The notes: a model not told the origin generated them from the letters alone. Shown: positions 8,003 to 18,055, counted from the stretch's first letter. The stretch is DNA of 64,000 nucleotides from Oscillatoria princeps RMCB-10 (GCA_019359235.1 JAHHHT010000004.1:186001-250000), one strand, 5' to 3'. Made by a program: numbers and translations.

Positions 8003-9289
8003 TCAGGCGCTCAGGTAATAATCCCTTGTGCCTTTGGCACTAATCGCTTCGCCCAGCCGGTTTAGTGCGTGGACATAAGCTGCAGTTCGCATCGAGATGC
8101 CCAACTCCTGAGAGAGCTGCCAAATTGGCTCAGTCTCTTCCACCATTTTCTGTTTCAATCGCTGATTGACTTCCTGCAGCGTCCAGTAAAGCCCGCTGCG
8201 ATTCTGCACCCACTCGAAATAGGAAACCGTCACCCCGCCGGCATTCACTAATATATCCGGAAATACATAGATGCCTTTTTCTTCCAAAATTTTGTCTGCT
8301 CCTGATGTCGTCGGGCCATTAGCCACTTCAAAGATAATTTTTGCCTTGATGTCTTTGGCATTCGCCTCAGTGATTTGATTTTCTAAGGCTGCCGGAACCA
8401 GCACGTCTACATCTAAAGTTAGAAGCTCTTGGTTGCTGATAATTTCATGCTCCACAACGCTGCAGACAGAATCTTCGCAGTAGAGGGCTTTAATTCCTTT
8501 CTGAGATTCTTTGAATCGCCGGATGCTGGGGATATCCAGCCCTTTTTTGCAATAGACTCCGCCTTGAGAGTCGCTCACCGCCACCACTTTATAACCGGCT
8601 TTGGAGAGCATTTCTGCGATGTGCGCCCCCGCATTGCCAAATCCCTGCACCGCCACGGATGTCTCTTGGGGTGGCAGGTCAAATTTGGGCATCATGGCTT
8701 CCATGACAAAGAACGCCCCCATTGCGGTTGCGGTATCTCGCCCCAAACTCCCGCCTAAGGTAATCGGTTTGCCGGTGACAACCGCTGGGGTGAGCTGACG
8801 CCGGATAATGCTATACTGATCCATCATCCACCCCATGATCATGGGGTTCGTATAAACGTCTGGGGCGGGAATATCCACATCCGGGCCAATAAAGTCGGCT
8901 ATGGCGTCAATATACCCCCGACTCAGCCGTTCCAATTCCAGCTTGGACAGCTCTTTGGGATTAACTGTCACCCCACCTTTCGCGCCGCCAAACGGCAGGT
9001 TTAACACCGCACATTTAAAGGTCATCCAGAAGGCCAAGGATTGCACTTCGTCTAGGGTAACATTGGGGTGATATCGCACCCCTCCTTTCCCCGGACCTCG
9101 CGTATCGTCATAGCGCACCCGGTAGCCTTGGAAAATTCGCAACGAGCCATTGTCCATGCGCACCGGGATGGAAACGCTCAAGCTGATTTTAGGGTGTTTT
9201 AGGTGTTCGAGAGCGTCTTCTGAAATGGACACATATTTCATGGCTCGCTCTAGCCTTTGGCTGGCATCCGAAAATAATGATTTAGACAT
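8003..9289 (-). CDS. gdhA: Glu/Leu/Phe/Val dehydrogenase (glutamate dehydrogenase)
   Basis: The 428-residue protein is a full-length hexameric glutamate dehydrogenase: reversible reductive amination of 2-oxoglutarate with NAD(P)H. The dimerisation domain carries RYHPNVTLDEVQSLAFWMTF and NLPFGGAKGGVTVNP with the catalytic Lys, PAPDVYTNPMIMGWMMDQYS follows, and the Rossmann domain starts at AVQGFGNAGAH (~residue 217). The FEVANGPTT and PDILVNAGGVTVSYFEW blocks are intact. AGGAG lies about 11 bases upstream of the ATG, and a TGCTAAGAT extended -10-like element lies near 9432. In cyanobacteria this enzyme is an auxiliary ammonia-assimilation route beside GS-GOGAT. It is a single gene. Confidence 0.95.
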   Translation of the reverse strand: MSKSLFSDASQRLERAMKYVSISEDALEHLKHPKISLSVSIPVRMDNGSLRIFQGYRVRYDDTRGPGKGGVRYHPNVTLDEVQSLAFWMTFKCAVLNLPFGGAKGGVTVNPKELSKLELERLSRGYIDAIADFIGPDVDIPAPDVYTNPMIMGWMMDQYSIIRRQLTPAVVTGKPITLGGSLGRDTATAMGAFFVMEAMMPKFDLPPQETSVAVQGFGNAGAHIAEMLSKAGYKVVAVSDSQGGVYCKKGLDIPSIRRFKESQKGIKALYCEDSVCSVVEHEIISNQELLTLDVDVLVPAALENQITEANAKDIKAKIIFEVANGPTTSGADKILEEKGIYVFPDILVNAGGVTVSYFEWVQNRSGLYWTLQEVNQRLKQKMVEETEPIWQLSQELGISMRTAAYVHALNRLGEAISAKGTRDYYLSA

Positions 9290-10060
9290 TTTAGTCGTTT
9301 TCTCCTGTAGTTGTTAAGCCCCAAAAGCAGTGCACCGGCAACAGCGTTTGTGGCACAGGCATCGTTCGCCCGCACTCACCGCGCTATGGCTTCTCTGGCG
9401 CAATCAGAAAAACTGTATCTTTCGCTACTGAAATTTATCTTAGCATGTGTTTTGGATTCTCAACAACTCGTTGGGGATCAAGAAAAAACCTGCGGGGATC
9501 GCCGGTGGCCGCAGTCCGGGCGGCCAGCTGCCTGCTAAAAGAGACAGGGAAAAAGGGGGAAGGGACAGCGGCATTGGCCAAGCTAAATTGCAGACTTCAA
9601 GGACGGGCGAAGACCATCCGAAACTGGAAGAGAGAGGGTGAGGGAGTGAGGGGGTGAGGCCAGAGGGGGAGAGGGGGTGAGGGGGTGAGAACAGGCCAGC
9701 ACCTCTGTGGGGTTTGGTATATTGACAAAAGAGAGACGCTCCTCCGACTGCGGACAACCGGGCGGAAAGCGCCGCACCGGCACGCCCGCAACCGCGCCGC
9801 TCACCGCAAACATACCTGCGCTTCCAAAAGCCAAGCCGGTGAAAAACCCCCGACAGGGGGATGTGGCGAATCTATTGGGGGGCGACCGATTTCCTGGCCA
9901 CAGTCGGGGAGACAGACATATAATAGGAGAAAGCGGGTGGGAATTCTGGGGTGCAAAAATCTGCAACACCGCTCCCAGGCATGAAAGCAGGCGGGACAGG
10001 CGTGAGAATGAATCCCGGACATCGGACTGAAACAAACAAGCAAACTTTGCAATTGCGATT
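9290..10060. other. Gene-free, GC-skewed intergenic region
   Basis: No convincing gene is visible. Several open frames run through it on both strands but they are Pro/Ser- or Arg-rich and lack homology I recognise. A purine-rich GTGAGGG-type tandem lies at 9636-9690, and a TATAAT-like box with a GGAG at about 9913-9922 is not followed by a start codon. The rest is unassigned. Confidence 0.5.
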
Positions 10061-10663
10061 ATGACAGAACTCCTAGCCGCGCTATCCGCCTCTGCGGCAG
10101 GGGGAATGAGAATCGCCCTGCCCCTCCTTTTAATTGGCCTATTGCACAGCGACCGTCTCTGGGATCGCGTTCCGCTTCTGTCAAGGATTCACCCGCAGGT
10201 GGTTGTGGCGATTTTGGTCAGCTGGTCGCTGTTTGAGCTGTTTGCCTCGAAAAAACTTTTGGGCCAGCGCGTCCTGCAAATTGTCCAGCTCCTGTTCAGC
10301 CCGATTGTTGGCGGCATGATGGGGATGGCGATCGCTCAGGCAACTTTTATCGAGGGAAATCCCTCTCCCTCGTGGCTTGTCTGGATTATTGGCACAGTCG
10401 GCGGCTTGCTGGCGCTCGTCCTGCAGCTGGTTCAAGCCGGCTGGTTCTACCGGCTGCGCGGCTTGCCGCTGCCGGTGATTTTGGCCCAAGATATCCTCTG
10501 CGTTTCCCTGGTTCTGTTCGCCTTTGACGCACCCAAGCAGGGGGGCTTAATTGCTTTGCTGCTGCTGTGGCTGGCGATTCGCAGCTCTAAGGAGTGGTAT
10601 CGCTGGTATGTCTCCCAGGGACCGGCTAAAAATCCCCGTCGCTATAAAAGAAGTCCCGATTGA
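10061..10663 (+). CDS. DUF4126-type integral membrane protein
   Basis: The 200-residue product has a start resembling DUF4126 proteins (LSASAAGGMRIALPLLLIGL) and about five hydrophobic segments, with a conserved SPIVGGMMGMAIAQ motif near residue 80 and a basic C-terminal tail (KNPRRYKRSPD). It should be an inner-membrane protein. The family has no established function. It stands alone between the gdhA upstream region and a repeat-rich gap. No clear ribosome-binding site precedes the ATG, so the start is the least certain part. Confidence 0.75.
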   Translation: MTELLAALSASAAGGMRIALPLLLIGLLHSDRLWDRVPLLSRIHPQVVVAILVSWSLFELFASKKLLGQRVLQIVQLLFSPIVGGMMGMAIAQATFIEGNPSPSWLVWIIGTVGGLLALVLQLVQAGWFYRLRGLPLPVILAQDILCVSLVLFAFDAPKQGGLIALLLLWLAIRSSKEWYRWYVSQGPAKNPRRYKRSPD

Positions 10664-11193
10664 GTGAGCCGCCACAGACGACGGCAGAAGTTATGCGTCA
10701 GAATGAATTCTGCCGCTATACAGACTTTCGCCCGCCTGCGCGGGCTTTAAATACTTAAGTAATTAACCGGATTATAGTACAGCCGGCACAGCCGGTAAGT
10801 TCCACCGGCCAATTCCTTTCCTTATTAGCCGGCAGAAGTTATCCGTCCGAATGAATGATGCTGAGCCGCGCACTCCGTGAAGGGTAACACCCCACAAAAG
10901 CTCCCGCCGCACGCCTCTAATACCATATCCGGTTAATTGCCCGCAATTAATTTTTCCATCCCTCCTCCTCTTTCTTCTTCCTTCTTGGCGTCCTACCCTG
11001 CGGGAAGCCGCTGGCGCGTCTATGGCGTCTTGGCGGTTTATTATCGAGCTTAATCCGCGCATCCATCTCGACAATTCCACTGGAAGAGAGCTATTTTCCC
11101 GGCTCGCGTCCTTTGAAACATTTGTTTACGACCGCCAGGGCGTGCACTACTAGCTGTCAGAAACGCTCACAACTGACATCTAGCAGAACCACT
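10664..11193. other. Intergenic region with dispersed and inverted repeats
   Basis: Two related copies of a GGCAGAAGTTAT(G/C)CGTC(A/C)GAATGAAT element lie at about 10682 and 10831; the first forms a GGCAGAA/TTCTGCC hairpin. At 10983-11040 there is a ~58-bp copy of the CCGCCAAGACGCC family on the minus strand, the inverted partner of 13058-13120, so this element brackets the porin pseudogene. An upstream in-frame extension of the porin frame (from 11113) looks non-coding. Confidence 0.6.
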
Positions 11194-13017
11194 ATGACCA
11201 AAGTTCTTTTGGCGGCTTTCAGATTGATTCCCACTATTGTAACAGCTGTCTTGCTGGCAGCGACTAGCGCAACAGCCGCTCCGGAGGGTGCCGCTGAGCG
11301 CAACAGCGCTTTACAGCGTTTCAAGAAACACACCCAACCGGCTCGCGCCCAGCTGTTGAATCTCAACTCCCCGCCTCTGGTGGCTTCCTTTAGCAGTGCT
11401 CCTGAGATAGCCGGCGCTGAAGCAAACCCCCACCCAGTCAGTGCCGGCACAGAAGAATTGAGCGACTCCGCCGAAGCGACCTCTGTCTCGCAGCTGTCGG
11501 ACGTGCAGCCTGAGGACTGGGCTTTCCAGGCTTTGCAATCTCTGGTAGAGCGCTACGGGGCGATTGCCGGCTATCCAGACGGCACATGAACGCGGGAACC
11601 GCGCCATGACGCGCTACGAATTCGCTGCCGGTTTGAACGCAGTTCTCGAACGCATCAGCCAGCTAATCGCCACCGGCTTTGAGGGGGTGCGCCAAGAAGA
11701 CTTAGCCGCACTGCAGCGCTTGAGCACCGATTTCGCCGGCGAACTGGCAACCGCCAAGGACAGGGTGAGCGCCAAGGACGCTCGCACCTCTGAACTGGAA
11801 GCCAACCAGTTTTCCACGACAGCCAAACTGAACGCTCTTGTGACCTTCAATATCGTTGGCGCTAGCGCTTCAGGGGATGTGAGAGTGGAAAGAACCGACC
11901 CACAAGACAGCTCCAGTGCGGCGGCTCGGCGGGCTGATGGCAAGCCGGCTGTCACTAAAGTCGAAGAAAGTCCCGGCATCACCTTCAGTCATGTGACAGC
12001 CTTGTTTCTCACCGCTTCCTTCACCGGTCAGGATCTGCTGACACTGACTTTAGCTGCGGGGAATGGCAACTCGCCGGCGAATGTCTACACCTCTGCCGGT
12101 TTGTTCAACACCTTTGGCGTTCCGGGAACAGATTTCACGCCCAGTACCAACGCCAATGACTTGATTTTGGCAGAGGCGTTCTACTCTTTGCCACTGAGCC
12201 CTTTCCTGCAAGTGGCTGCCGGTGCGAAGCTGTTGTGGCTGCGCTACTTTGACACTAACGCTTTCACCGGCTTGTTTGACAAAAATGCCAGCAGCTTCAA
12301 CACCTTTGGCAGCACCCCAATGACGCCGGGCGCGGTGCCGGTGGCGTTGCGCTTTGGCGCTTAAACGAACAGTTAGACCTGCGTCTGGGCTATATGGCCA
12401 GCCCCGATGCCGGCAGCCCGACCTCAGGGTTCTTTCACAGCACTCGCGCCTTTACGGCTCAGCTGACTTACTCGCCCATCCCGAATGTTAATCTCAGGCT
12501 GCTCTACGATCGCTCAAAAATTGAGCCCTCTGACGGGCAGATTAAAACTAGGCCAATCGTCGGGGTGGCGGATGACGGTTTCGGCGGCGAGCAGGAAGAC
12601 GCTACTGCTAACACTTGGGTGGCGAACTTCGACTGGTTGGTCACTCCTAAATTGGGTCTGTTCGGGCGCTATTCCTACGCCAGCACCCACTTGCAGCCGG
12701 CGGGTGATGGGGTGAGCGCCGGCGATGTCCGGGCGCAGTCTGTTCAACTCGGGGTGGCTTTCCCTGACTTGGGTAAAAAGGGTGCGCTGGCTACTCTGTC
12801 GTATGTGGTGCCGTTCAGTGTTTTGGACGGTCGCCGGTTCCTCGTTTCTGGCGGGGGCGATGGGGGGGCGCAGTTCCAGATTGAGGCGACTTATTACTTG
12901 CCGGTGACGGATAATATTGCTGTTATTCCGGGTTTTTATTTGATCGGCAACCCCAACAACTTTAGTGACAATCCCAATATCTACGTCGGCTCTCTGCGGA
13001 CGCAGTTCAGTTTCTAG
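11194..13017 (+). pseudogene. Frameshifted iron-uptake porin (SLH domain, Som/OprB type)
   Basis: Three pieces in different frames together give a full-length cyanobacterial outer-membrane porin. Piece 1 (11194-11589) has a signal peptide and an SLH domain (DVQPEDWAFQALQSLVERYG, AIAGYPDGT). Near 11585 the frame shifts, and piece 2 continues exactly in register with GNRAMTRYEFAAGLNAVLER and a coiled coil, then the beta-barrel (TASFTGQDLLTLTLAAGN). Near 12360 it shifts again, and piece 3 (LNEQLDLRLGYMASPDAG through SLRTQFSF) completes the barrel with a terminal Phe. Total length (~600 residues) is normal, so only small indels separate it from an intact gene. It may be a recent pseudogene, or the indels may be sequencing errors. 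Intact members move iron and small solutes across the outer membrane. Confidence 0.85.
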
Positions 13018-13605
13018 GGTTGGGCGCTAGCAGGGTGCATTTATTTTGCGTTTTATTGAACCGCCAAGACGCCATAGACGCGCCAGCTGCTTCCCGCAGG
13101 GTAGGACGCCAAGGAAGAGGTGGAAAGGTGATCCCAATTTTGGATGCAAGGATTTTGGATTTTGGATTGAAAAAGGTTGCATTACAGCCTTTTCAGCCCC
13201 CAGGGAAATACTGTCTGTCCCAACTTGGTATGAGTGCGGAATGGGAATTCGCCAGCCGGTCGCTGCAAAAGGCTGGGGGATAATGTAATTTAAATGTAAT
13301 TTCAGCTAGCCGTTTAATCTGCATGTGGTCGAAAGGAGGCAGAGCCTGTAGGGGCGGGGCACCCACGGAGACCGCCCCGTTCCCAGGCTGTAGGGGCGGC
13401 CCCCCGTGGCGGCCCCAGGAACGAGGGGAACGAGGGGAATTCCCCGCAAGCTGCAGTTGCAATCTTTCAAAGTTTTATGTTAGTATAAGTGAAAGCACTG
13501 AGGCAAGAGGGGGGACACTCTCCTGTGACTTACAGTAATACGCAAAGTTAACAAGGGCTTTTAAAAAAACATCGAAAAAATACGGGTATTGCAGGAGGAG
13601 GAGCG
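13018..13605. other. Repeat-filled intergenic region
   Basis: 13058-13120 is a CCGCCAAGACGCC-family element, inverted relative to 10983-11040. 13313-13440 is a second element beginning TTTAATCTGCATGTGGTCG and containing GGCGGGGC palindromes; its partner is at 31667-31767. GGAGGAGG at about 13591-13600 is the ribosome-binding site of the next locus. No gene is seen. Confidence 0.7.
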
Positions 13606-14165
13606 ATGAAACTGAGAATGGTGGCTGCGGCGGCGCTGCTGGCTGCAACAGTGGGTGTGGGGATGCCGGTACTGGCGGAAAATCCCGCCCAGGTTCAGCA
13701 GTTGCTGGAAACTGGGCGAGGTCCGGGTTTTAATCTCAGCGGCGCTAACCTCAGCGGTGCTGAGGAAAGCGAATGCGGATCTCAGGGGTGCCAATCTCAA
13801 TGGCGCTAACCTCAGCGGCGCGAATTTGAGCGGCGCTAATCTCAATGGTGCTAACTTGAGCGGTGCGAACCTGAGCGGTGCTTGCCTTGAGCGGCGCTAA
13901 TCTGGCTGTGGCTAATTTGGTGAGTGCTAATTTGAATGAGGCTCGCCTGAGTGAGGCTAGTTTGAATGCGGCTAACCTGAAGGGCGCTGATTTGGTTGGC
14001 GCTAATTTGAGGGAGGCGAATTTGTTTAGGGCAAATCTGAATAATGCTAACCTGAGAGGTGCGGATTTGTTTCAGGCCAATTTCAATGGGGCGAATCTGT
14101 TTGGCGCGAACTTGCTGGGGGTGAGGGGTGCCAATTTGACGAATGCAGTGGGATTTTACCGCTAG
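13606..14165 (+). pseudogene. Frameshifted secreted pentapeptide-repeat protein
   Basis: Three overlapping frames form one pentapeptide-repeat gene. The first (13606-13809) has a signal peptide ([19 protein letters not shown]) and [20 protein letters not shown]; a frameshift near 13765 leads into [19 protein letters not shown]; another near 13885 leads into [16 protein letters not shown] and on to TNAVGFYR, the normal C-terminal ending of the family. Pentapeptide repeats (A(D/N)LXX) fold as a right-handed square beta-helix. The intact paralogue at 14420-15031 has the same plan and keeps a Cys pair (KQCQEC) that is replaced by GRGPGF here. A strong GGAGGAGG precedes the ATG, so a truncated 67-residue peptide could still be made. 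Confidence 0.8.
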
Positions 14166-14419
14166 TTGGGCAATGCTGCGAGGAGCCGGTGGGGGGAAGG
14201 GTGCCGGCGCAACAAAACTTCACACCTGAAAAACCGGCTTTCTCAAAGAAAGCCGGTTTTTTCAGTCAAAAACCCGATTTCTTTAAGAAACCGGGTTTTT
14301 CTGTTACCGTGAAAACCCGGATTGGTTTGGGGGTTTGCCGGTGAGAGCGAGGGCGCTGTTAGTGGGGGGCTGAATGGGGGAACTCTATAGCTCATGAAGA
14401 GGCTATAGATGGGGAAAAG
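14166..14419. repeat. Two adjacent hairpin repeats between pentapeptide genes
   Basis: AACCGGCTTTCTCAAAGAAAGCCGGTT (about 14233-14259) and AACCCGATTTCTTTAAG with its partner CGGGTTTTT (about 14270-14303) are back-to-back hairpins of the CCGG(G)TTTC family. The second ends in a T-run and could terminate transcription from the upstream locus. The first string is described by its arms: AACCGGCTTTC and GAAAGCCGGTT. Confidence 0.7.
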
Positions 14420-15031
14420 ATGAAACTTATAATTTTAGGCTCTGCAGTCCTAGCGCTTGCAATCAGTGTGGCGGTGCCGGTGAAAGCTGAAAAGCCAGAA
14501 CACGTTAAACGCTTGCTGGAAACGAAACAGTGTCAGGAATGCGATTTGAGTGGGGCAAATTTACAGGGGGCTGACTTGGGTGAGGCGGATTTGAGGGGGG
14601 CAAATTTAAGTCGGGCTAACTTGGCCGGCGCTAACCTGTTTAAGGCTAGTTTATCTCGCACTAATCTGGCGAATTCCAATCTAATTGAGGCTAATCTGTT
14701 CGAGGCGGATCTGTCTCACGCCAACCTGAGTGAGGCGGATTTGGGCAATGCTAATCTGAGTTATATCAATTTGAGCCAAGCTGACTTGAAGGGCGCAAAT
14801 CTCAGTAACGCTAATCTCGGCGTTGCAGATTTGATGGGTGCTGACTTGAGTCAGGCTAATCTGAGCGGCGCTAATTTAATTGATGCTAAGCTGAGGGGGG
14901 CTAGCTTGGATGATGCTAACCTGCTAGGTGCCAATCTGGAGGGGGCTAACTTGGATGAAAATAACTTGCTGGGTGCCGGTGGCATCAGCTGGACGGCTCC
15001 AGCTAAGTTGCGCAAATCTTCAGGGAAATAG
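14420..15031 (+). CDS. Secreted pentapeptide-repeat protein
   Basis: This intact 203-residue protein has a signal peptide (residues 1-23, cut after VKA), a conserved lead-in EHVKRLLETKQCQECDLSGA containing a C-x-x-C pair, and about 27 consecutive A(D/N)LXX pentapeptides up to residue ~190, ending in a short basic tail. Such proteins form rigid quadrilateral beta-helices; in cyanobacteria they are abundant, often periplasmic or lumenal, and mostly without assigned function. GGGGAA lies just upstream of the ATG. It is a paralogue of the broken gene directly upstream in the same orientation, so the pair arose by tandem duplication. Confidence 0.9.
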   Translation: MKLIILGSAVLALAISVAVPVKAEKPEHVKRLLETKQCQECDLSGANLQGADLGEADLRGANLSRANLAGANLFKASLSRTNLANSNLIEANLFEADLSHANLSEADLGNANLSYINLSQADLKGANLSNANLGVADLMGADLSQANLSGANLIDAKLRGASLDDANLLGANLEGANLDENNLLGAGGISWTAPAKLRKSSGK

Positions 15032-15082
15032 CTCTGCAATGCCTCTCTTATATTTAGTGCATCTAATTTGTCAGGAATATAC

Positions 15083-15179
15083 TATAGCGGTTTTCAGTTG
15101 GATGAAGTACATGCCAGAAACCCGGTTTCTTTAAGAAACCGGGTTTCTCAGTACCTCACCTCGGATGAAAACCGCTATA
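15083..15179. repeat. MITE-like element, copy 1 (97 bp)
   Basis: The ends are perfect 14-bp inverted repeats, TATAGCGGTTTTCA and TGAAAACCGCTATA. Inside are TTGGATGAAGTAC, the central GAAACCCGG/CCGGGTTTC hairpin and CAGTACCTCAC. Similar full copies lie at 34334-34429 and 56942-57038, and a 3'-truncated copy at 30289-30361. Confidence 0.9.
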
Positions 15180-15273
15180 ACTAACTCGATAAGTGATTCA
15201 AGGCGTAGGACAGGCGTGCCGCCTGTCCCGTCTGGCGGTTTCTCGGGGGGGTGCACAGGCGAGACGCCTGTGC

Positions 15274-16437
15274 CTAAAGCAACCCGACGAAGTGCAGGAG
15301 TCCGTGGCCACTGATCAGCTCGACGATTAAGGCCACAAAGCCAATCATTGCCAGACGCCCGTTCCAGACTTCAGCGGTGGTGGTCATGCCCCACTCCCAG
15401 CGCTCTTGCGGGTACATCTTGACTGTTTTCTTGGGGTGCATTACTTGGTCTAGCTTGAGGCTGGGGGATTCGGCAGCTTCGACTACGAGATCGGCTAATT
15501 CCTCAATAAATACGGGATGGGTGTTGAGCGCCGGCACGCGGTGGAAGTTGTGAATGCCCGACTCTTCCGCCAGTTCTCGATATTCTATGTCAATTTCTTC
15601 TAAGGTTTCGATGTGTTCGGAGACGAAGCTGATGGGAACGACGAGCAAATCGCTGACTCCTTGGGCGGCGAGTTCCTTAATGGCGTCCTCAGTGTAGGGT
15701 TTGAGCCATTCCACCGGCCCGACGCGACTCTGGTAGGCTAGGGTGTGGGCATTTGGCCGGTTGAGCGTTTTCATGATCAGCTCGGTGCAGTGCTCGATCT
15801 CTTCCTGGTAGGGATCGCCTGCTTCTTCGACGTAGCTCACCGGTACGCCGTGGGCGCTGAAGAAGATGTGCACTCCGTCAGGATTGTCAAACTGGTCGAG
15901 TTCCTGGGCTACCAGCTGGGCCATCGCTTGCAGGTAGCCCGGTCGCTGATACCACGAGGGGATGACGGTGTGTTCCATCCGGTCGAGGGATGGGTCTTCT
16001 TGCCAGAGTTTTTCCAGCAGCCGGAAGCTCGAACCGCTGGTGCTGATGGAAAATTGGGGGTAAAGGGGCAGAATGACCAGCTTTTCGAGCCGGTCGCGCT
16101 TGATTCTGGCGATTGCTTCCTCGGTGAAGGGGTGCCAGTAGCGCATGCCCACATAGACTTGGACGTCTTGTCCCTTTTGTTGCAGGTGCTGTTGCAGGGC
16201 GCAGGCTTGCTCCTCAGTGATCCGGCGCAGGGGGGAGCCCCCGCCGATTTGCCGGTAGTTTTCCTGAGATTTCCTGGCTCGCATGGTCGCAATCATCCAT
16301 GCTAGGGGTTTCTGCAACCAGGGAAAGGGCAGACGAATAATTTCTGGATCTGAAAACAGGTTAAATAGAAAGGGGCGGACATCGTCTAGCTGATCCGGCC
16401 CACCTAGATTGAGCAGTAAAACCCCAACACGGCCCAT
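15274..16437 (-). CDS. hemH: Ferrochelatase with C-terminal Hlip/CAB-like domain
   Basis: HemH inserts Fe2+ into protoporphyrin IX, the last step of heme synthesis, at the branch with chlorophyll. The 387-residue product opens with [23 protein letters not shown]-type sequence, has the [12 protein letters not shown] block near residue 70, the catalytic His in [11 protein letters not shown] (~residue 197), and [19 protein letters not shown]. The last ~45 residues form the cyanobacterial/plastid extension: a linker and one transmembrane helix with the chlorophyll-binding signature [13 protein letters not shown]. That helix mediates dimerisation and pigment binding in known homologues. Length and domain order are standard. 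It is divergent from a methyltransferase gene 112 bases away. Confidence 0.97.
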   Translation of the reverse strand: MGRVGVLLLNLGGPDQLDDVRPFLFNLFSDPEIIRLPFPWLQKPLAWMIATMRARKSQENYRQIGGGSPLRRITEEQACALQQHLQQKGQDVQVYVGMRYWHPFTEEAIARIKRDRLEKLVILPLYPQFSISTSGSSFRLLEKLWQEDPSLDRMEHTVIPSWYQRPGYLQAMAQLVAQELDQFDNPDGVHIFFSAHGVPVSYVEEAGDPYQEEIEHCTELIMKTLNRPNAHTLAYQSRVGPVEWLKPYTEDAIKELAAQGVSDLLVVPISFVSEHIETLEEIDIEYRELAEESGIHNFHRVPALNTHPVFIEELADLVVEAAESPSLKLDQVMHPKKTVKMYPQERWEWGMTTTAEVWNGRLAMIGFVALIVELISGHGLLHFVGLL

Positions 16438-16549
16438 AGCAGTAACGTTTTCTCAACTTTTTCATTTTCGTTACCTATTTTAACAATAAAATGGTTGGAT
16501 AAATAAAACCGATATCACAAGTAACAGATTTTAATAAGAGGGGGGAGCT

Positions 16550-17173
16550 GTGGCCACCATTCTCAGGGACTGGAGTTACCGCTATCAGTGGCTGTACGAT
16601 GGGATCTCGCGTCTGGCTGCTCTTAGCGTTGGCGGTGAGGGGCGGTTCCGCCGGCTGGCTCTGGCTGGGCTGACTGTCTCTCCAGAGACGAAGGTGCTAG
16701 ACCTTTGCTGCGGCAGCGGTCAGGCGACTCAATTGCTGGTACAGTATTCGCGGGATGTCACCGGCTTGGATGCTTCCCCCCTGTCTCTGAAGCGGGCGCG
16801 GCAAAATGTCCCTCAGGCGTCGTATGTGGAGGCGTTTGCTGAGAAGATGCCGTTCCCGGATGAGCATTTTGACTTAGTTCATACGAGTGCGGCGATGCAC
16901 GAGATGGAGCCGGCTCAGCTAAGGCAAATTATTAAAGAAGTTTATCGGGTGCTCAAGCCAGGTGGCATGTTTGCGCTGGTGGATTTTCACCGGCCCACCA
17001 ATCCGGTTTTTTGGCCCGGGGTGGCGCTGTTTCTGTGGCTGTTTGAGACGGAGACGGCGTGGGCGCTGCTCGATACGGATCTTGCCGGTGCGCTCAGGGA
17101 GGTGGGGTTTGCGGTTGGGGAGCCGGTGTTGTATGCGTTCGGGAGTTTGCAGGTGCTTCACGGGAGGAAGTGA
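16550..17173 (+). CDS. Class I SAM-dependent methyltransferase
   Basis: This 207-residue methyltransferase starts at a GTG preceded by GAGGGGGGAG. The SAM-binding motif I is VLDLCCGSGQATQLL (~residues 48-62), followed by the acidic loop VTGLDASPLSL, a motif near AFAEKMPFPDEHFDLVHTSA and EVYRVLKPGGMFALVDF. It resembles the UbiE/MenG and Methyltransf_11 group, but the substrate cannot be deduced. It lies head-to-head with hemH and could share a regulatory region with it; a tetrapyrrole or quinone substrate is only a guess from context. Confidence 0.88.
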   Translation: MATILRDWSYRYQWLYDGISRLAALSVGGEGRFRRLALAGLTVSPETKVLDLCCGSGQATQLLVQYSRDVTGLDASPLSLKRARQNVPQASYVEAFAEKMPFPDEHFDLVHTSAAMHEMEPAQLRQIIKEVYRVLKPGGMFALVDFHRPTNPVFWPGVALFLWLFETETAWALLDTDLAGALREVGFAVGEPVLYAFGSLQVLHGRK

Positions 17174-17497
17174 ACCGCTACCCACAGGGGAGACGCCTAT
17201 CTTTGTAGGACAGGCGGGACGCCTGTCCCAAATGTAAGCTATTGGCTAATTCATAGGGGGCTCAAACCCCACCCCCAACCCCTCCCCGTTAACGGGGAGG
17301 GGAGCTTTTCCTCGTTCCCAGCCTCAGGCTGGGAACGCCTGAAAGGAGGCTCCGCCTCCCTTTCTCCTGGCAATTAAGCGATATCCCACGGCGCGGGGGG
17401 TCTAACCCGCCATTAATTCGCCAACAGCTTCGTCCCAATTGCGCCCCAAGGGTTGGCGAACAGATAGCACGGCTTTAATTTTGTTTACCTTTTTACC
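17174..17497. other. Repeat-rich intergenic region
   Basis: It contains the palindromes GGACAGGCGGGACGCCTGTCC (arms GGACAGGC and GCCTGTCC, ~17206-17228), TTAACGGGGAGGGG-type repeats, TTCCCAGCC/GGCTGGGAA (~17316-17334) and GGAGGCTCCGCCTCC. On the minus strand directly after the Uma2 gene a 29-codon tail (VNKIKAVLSVRQPLGRNW, ending LMAG) is open to a stop at about 17404; it has no clear start and may be a gene remnant. Confidence 0.55.
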
Positions 17498-18055
17498 CTA
17501 GACAGTAAACACGTCTTCATAGATTTCTGCAAGTGTCACGGTTAACCCGACAGACTCAAATCGGAGTTGATCGTCTTTGCCCAAGGTTTCTAGTGTCCAG
17601 TTTCCTTGGGGGTCTTTACGGTAGATTTCTATTTTGATTTCTTCTTGGGAGACTAAGATGTATTCTTGAAGGCTGGGCAGTTTTTGGTAGTTTAACAATT
17701 TTTCTCGCCGGTCGGTGGATTCTGTGCTTGGGGAGAGGACTTCGACTATTAAGGTGGGGCTGGTTTTGACATATCTGTCTCTGTCTTGGGGGTCACAAAC
17801 TACCATGACATCAGGATAGTAGCCGGTGTTTGCAGCTTCTATCCTGACTTTCATGTCTGACATGAATACTCGACAGGATGAGCCTCGCAGGTGGGGGTGC
17901 AAACGGGCGTGGATATTGCCGGCAATCAGGTTATGCTCTTGGCTGCTGCCGGTCATGGCAAAGACTTGACCGCCGACGTATTCGTGGCGAATCGGGCTGT
18001 TTTTTTCAAATTCGACGTATTCAGCAAAGCTGAGGTATTGCAGCTGGACTTGCAT
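17498..18055 (-). CDS. Uma2 family endonuclease-like protein (DUF820)
   Basis: This 185-residue protein has the PD-(D/E)XK-like Uma2 fold very common in cyanobacteria. Visible landmarks are LSFAEYVEFEKNSPIRHEYV near the N-terminus, GNIHARLHPHLRGSSCRVFM, then YYPDVMVVCDPQDRD and LIVEVLSPSTESTDRREKL, which carry the acidic and Lys-like positions expected of the nuclease core, and QEYILVSQEEIKIEIYRK. Members are presumed nucleases but no cellular role is established. The family expands like selfish or toxin-like genes. The start is supported by its match to the family N-terminus; the ribosome-binding site is weak. Confidence 0.9.
   Translation of the reverse strand: MQVQLQYLSFAEYVEFEKNSPIRHEYVGGQVFAMTGSSQEHNLIAGNIHARLHPHLRGSSCRVFMSDMKVRIEAANTGYYPDVMVVCDPQDRDRYVKTSPTLIVEVLSPSTESTDRREKLLNYQKLPSLQEYILVSQEEIKIEIYRKDPQGNWTLETLGKDDQLRFESVGLTVTLAEIYEDVFTV

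Noticed and set aside
9440-10035. Pro/Ser-rich and Arg-rich open frames between gdhA and the DUF4126 gene
   Set aside because: No recognisable domain, low-complexity composition and no ribosome-binding site.
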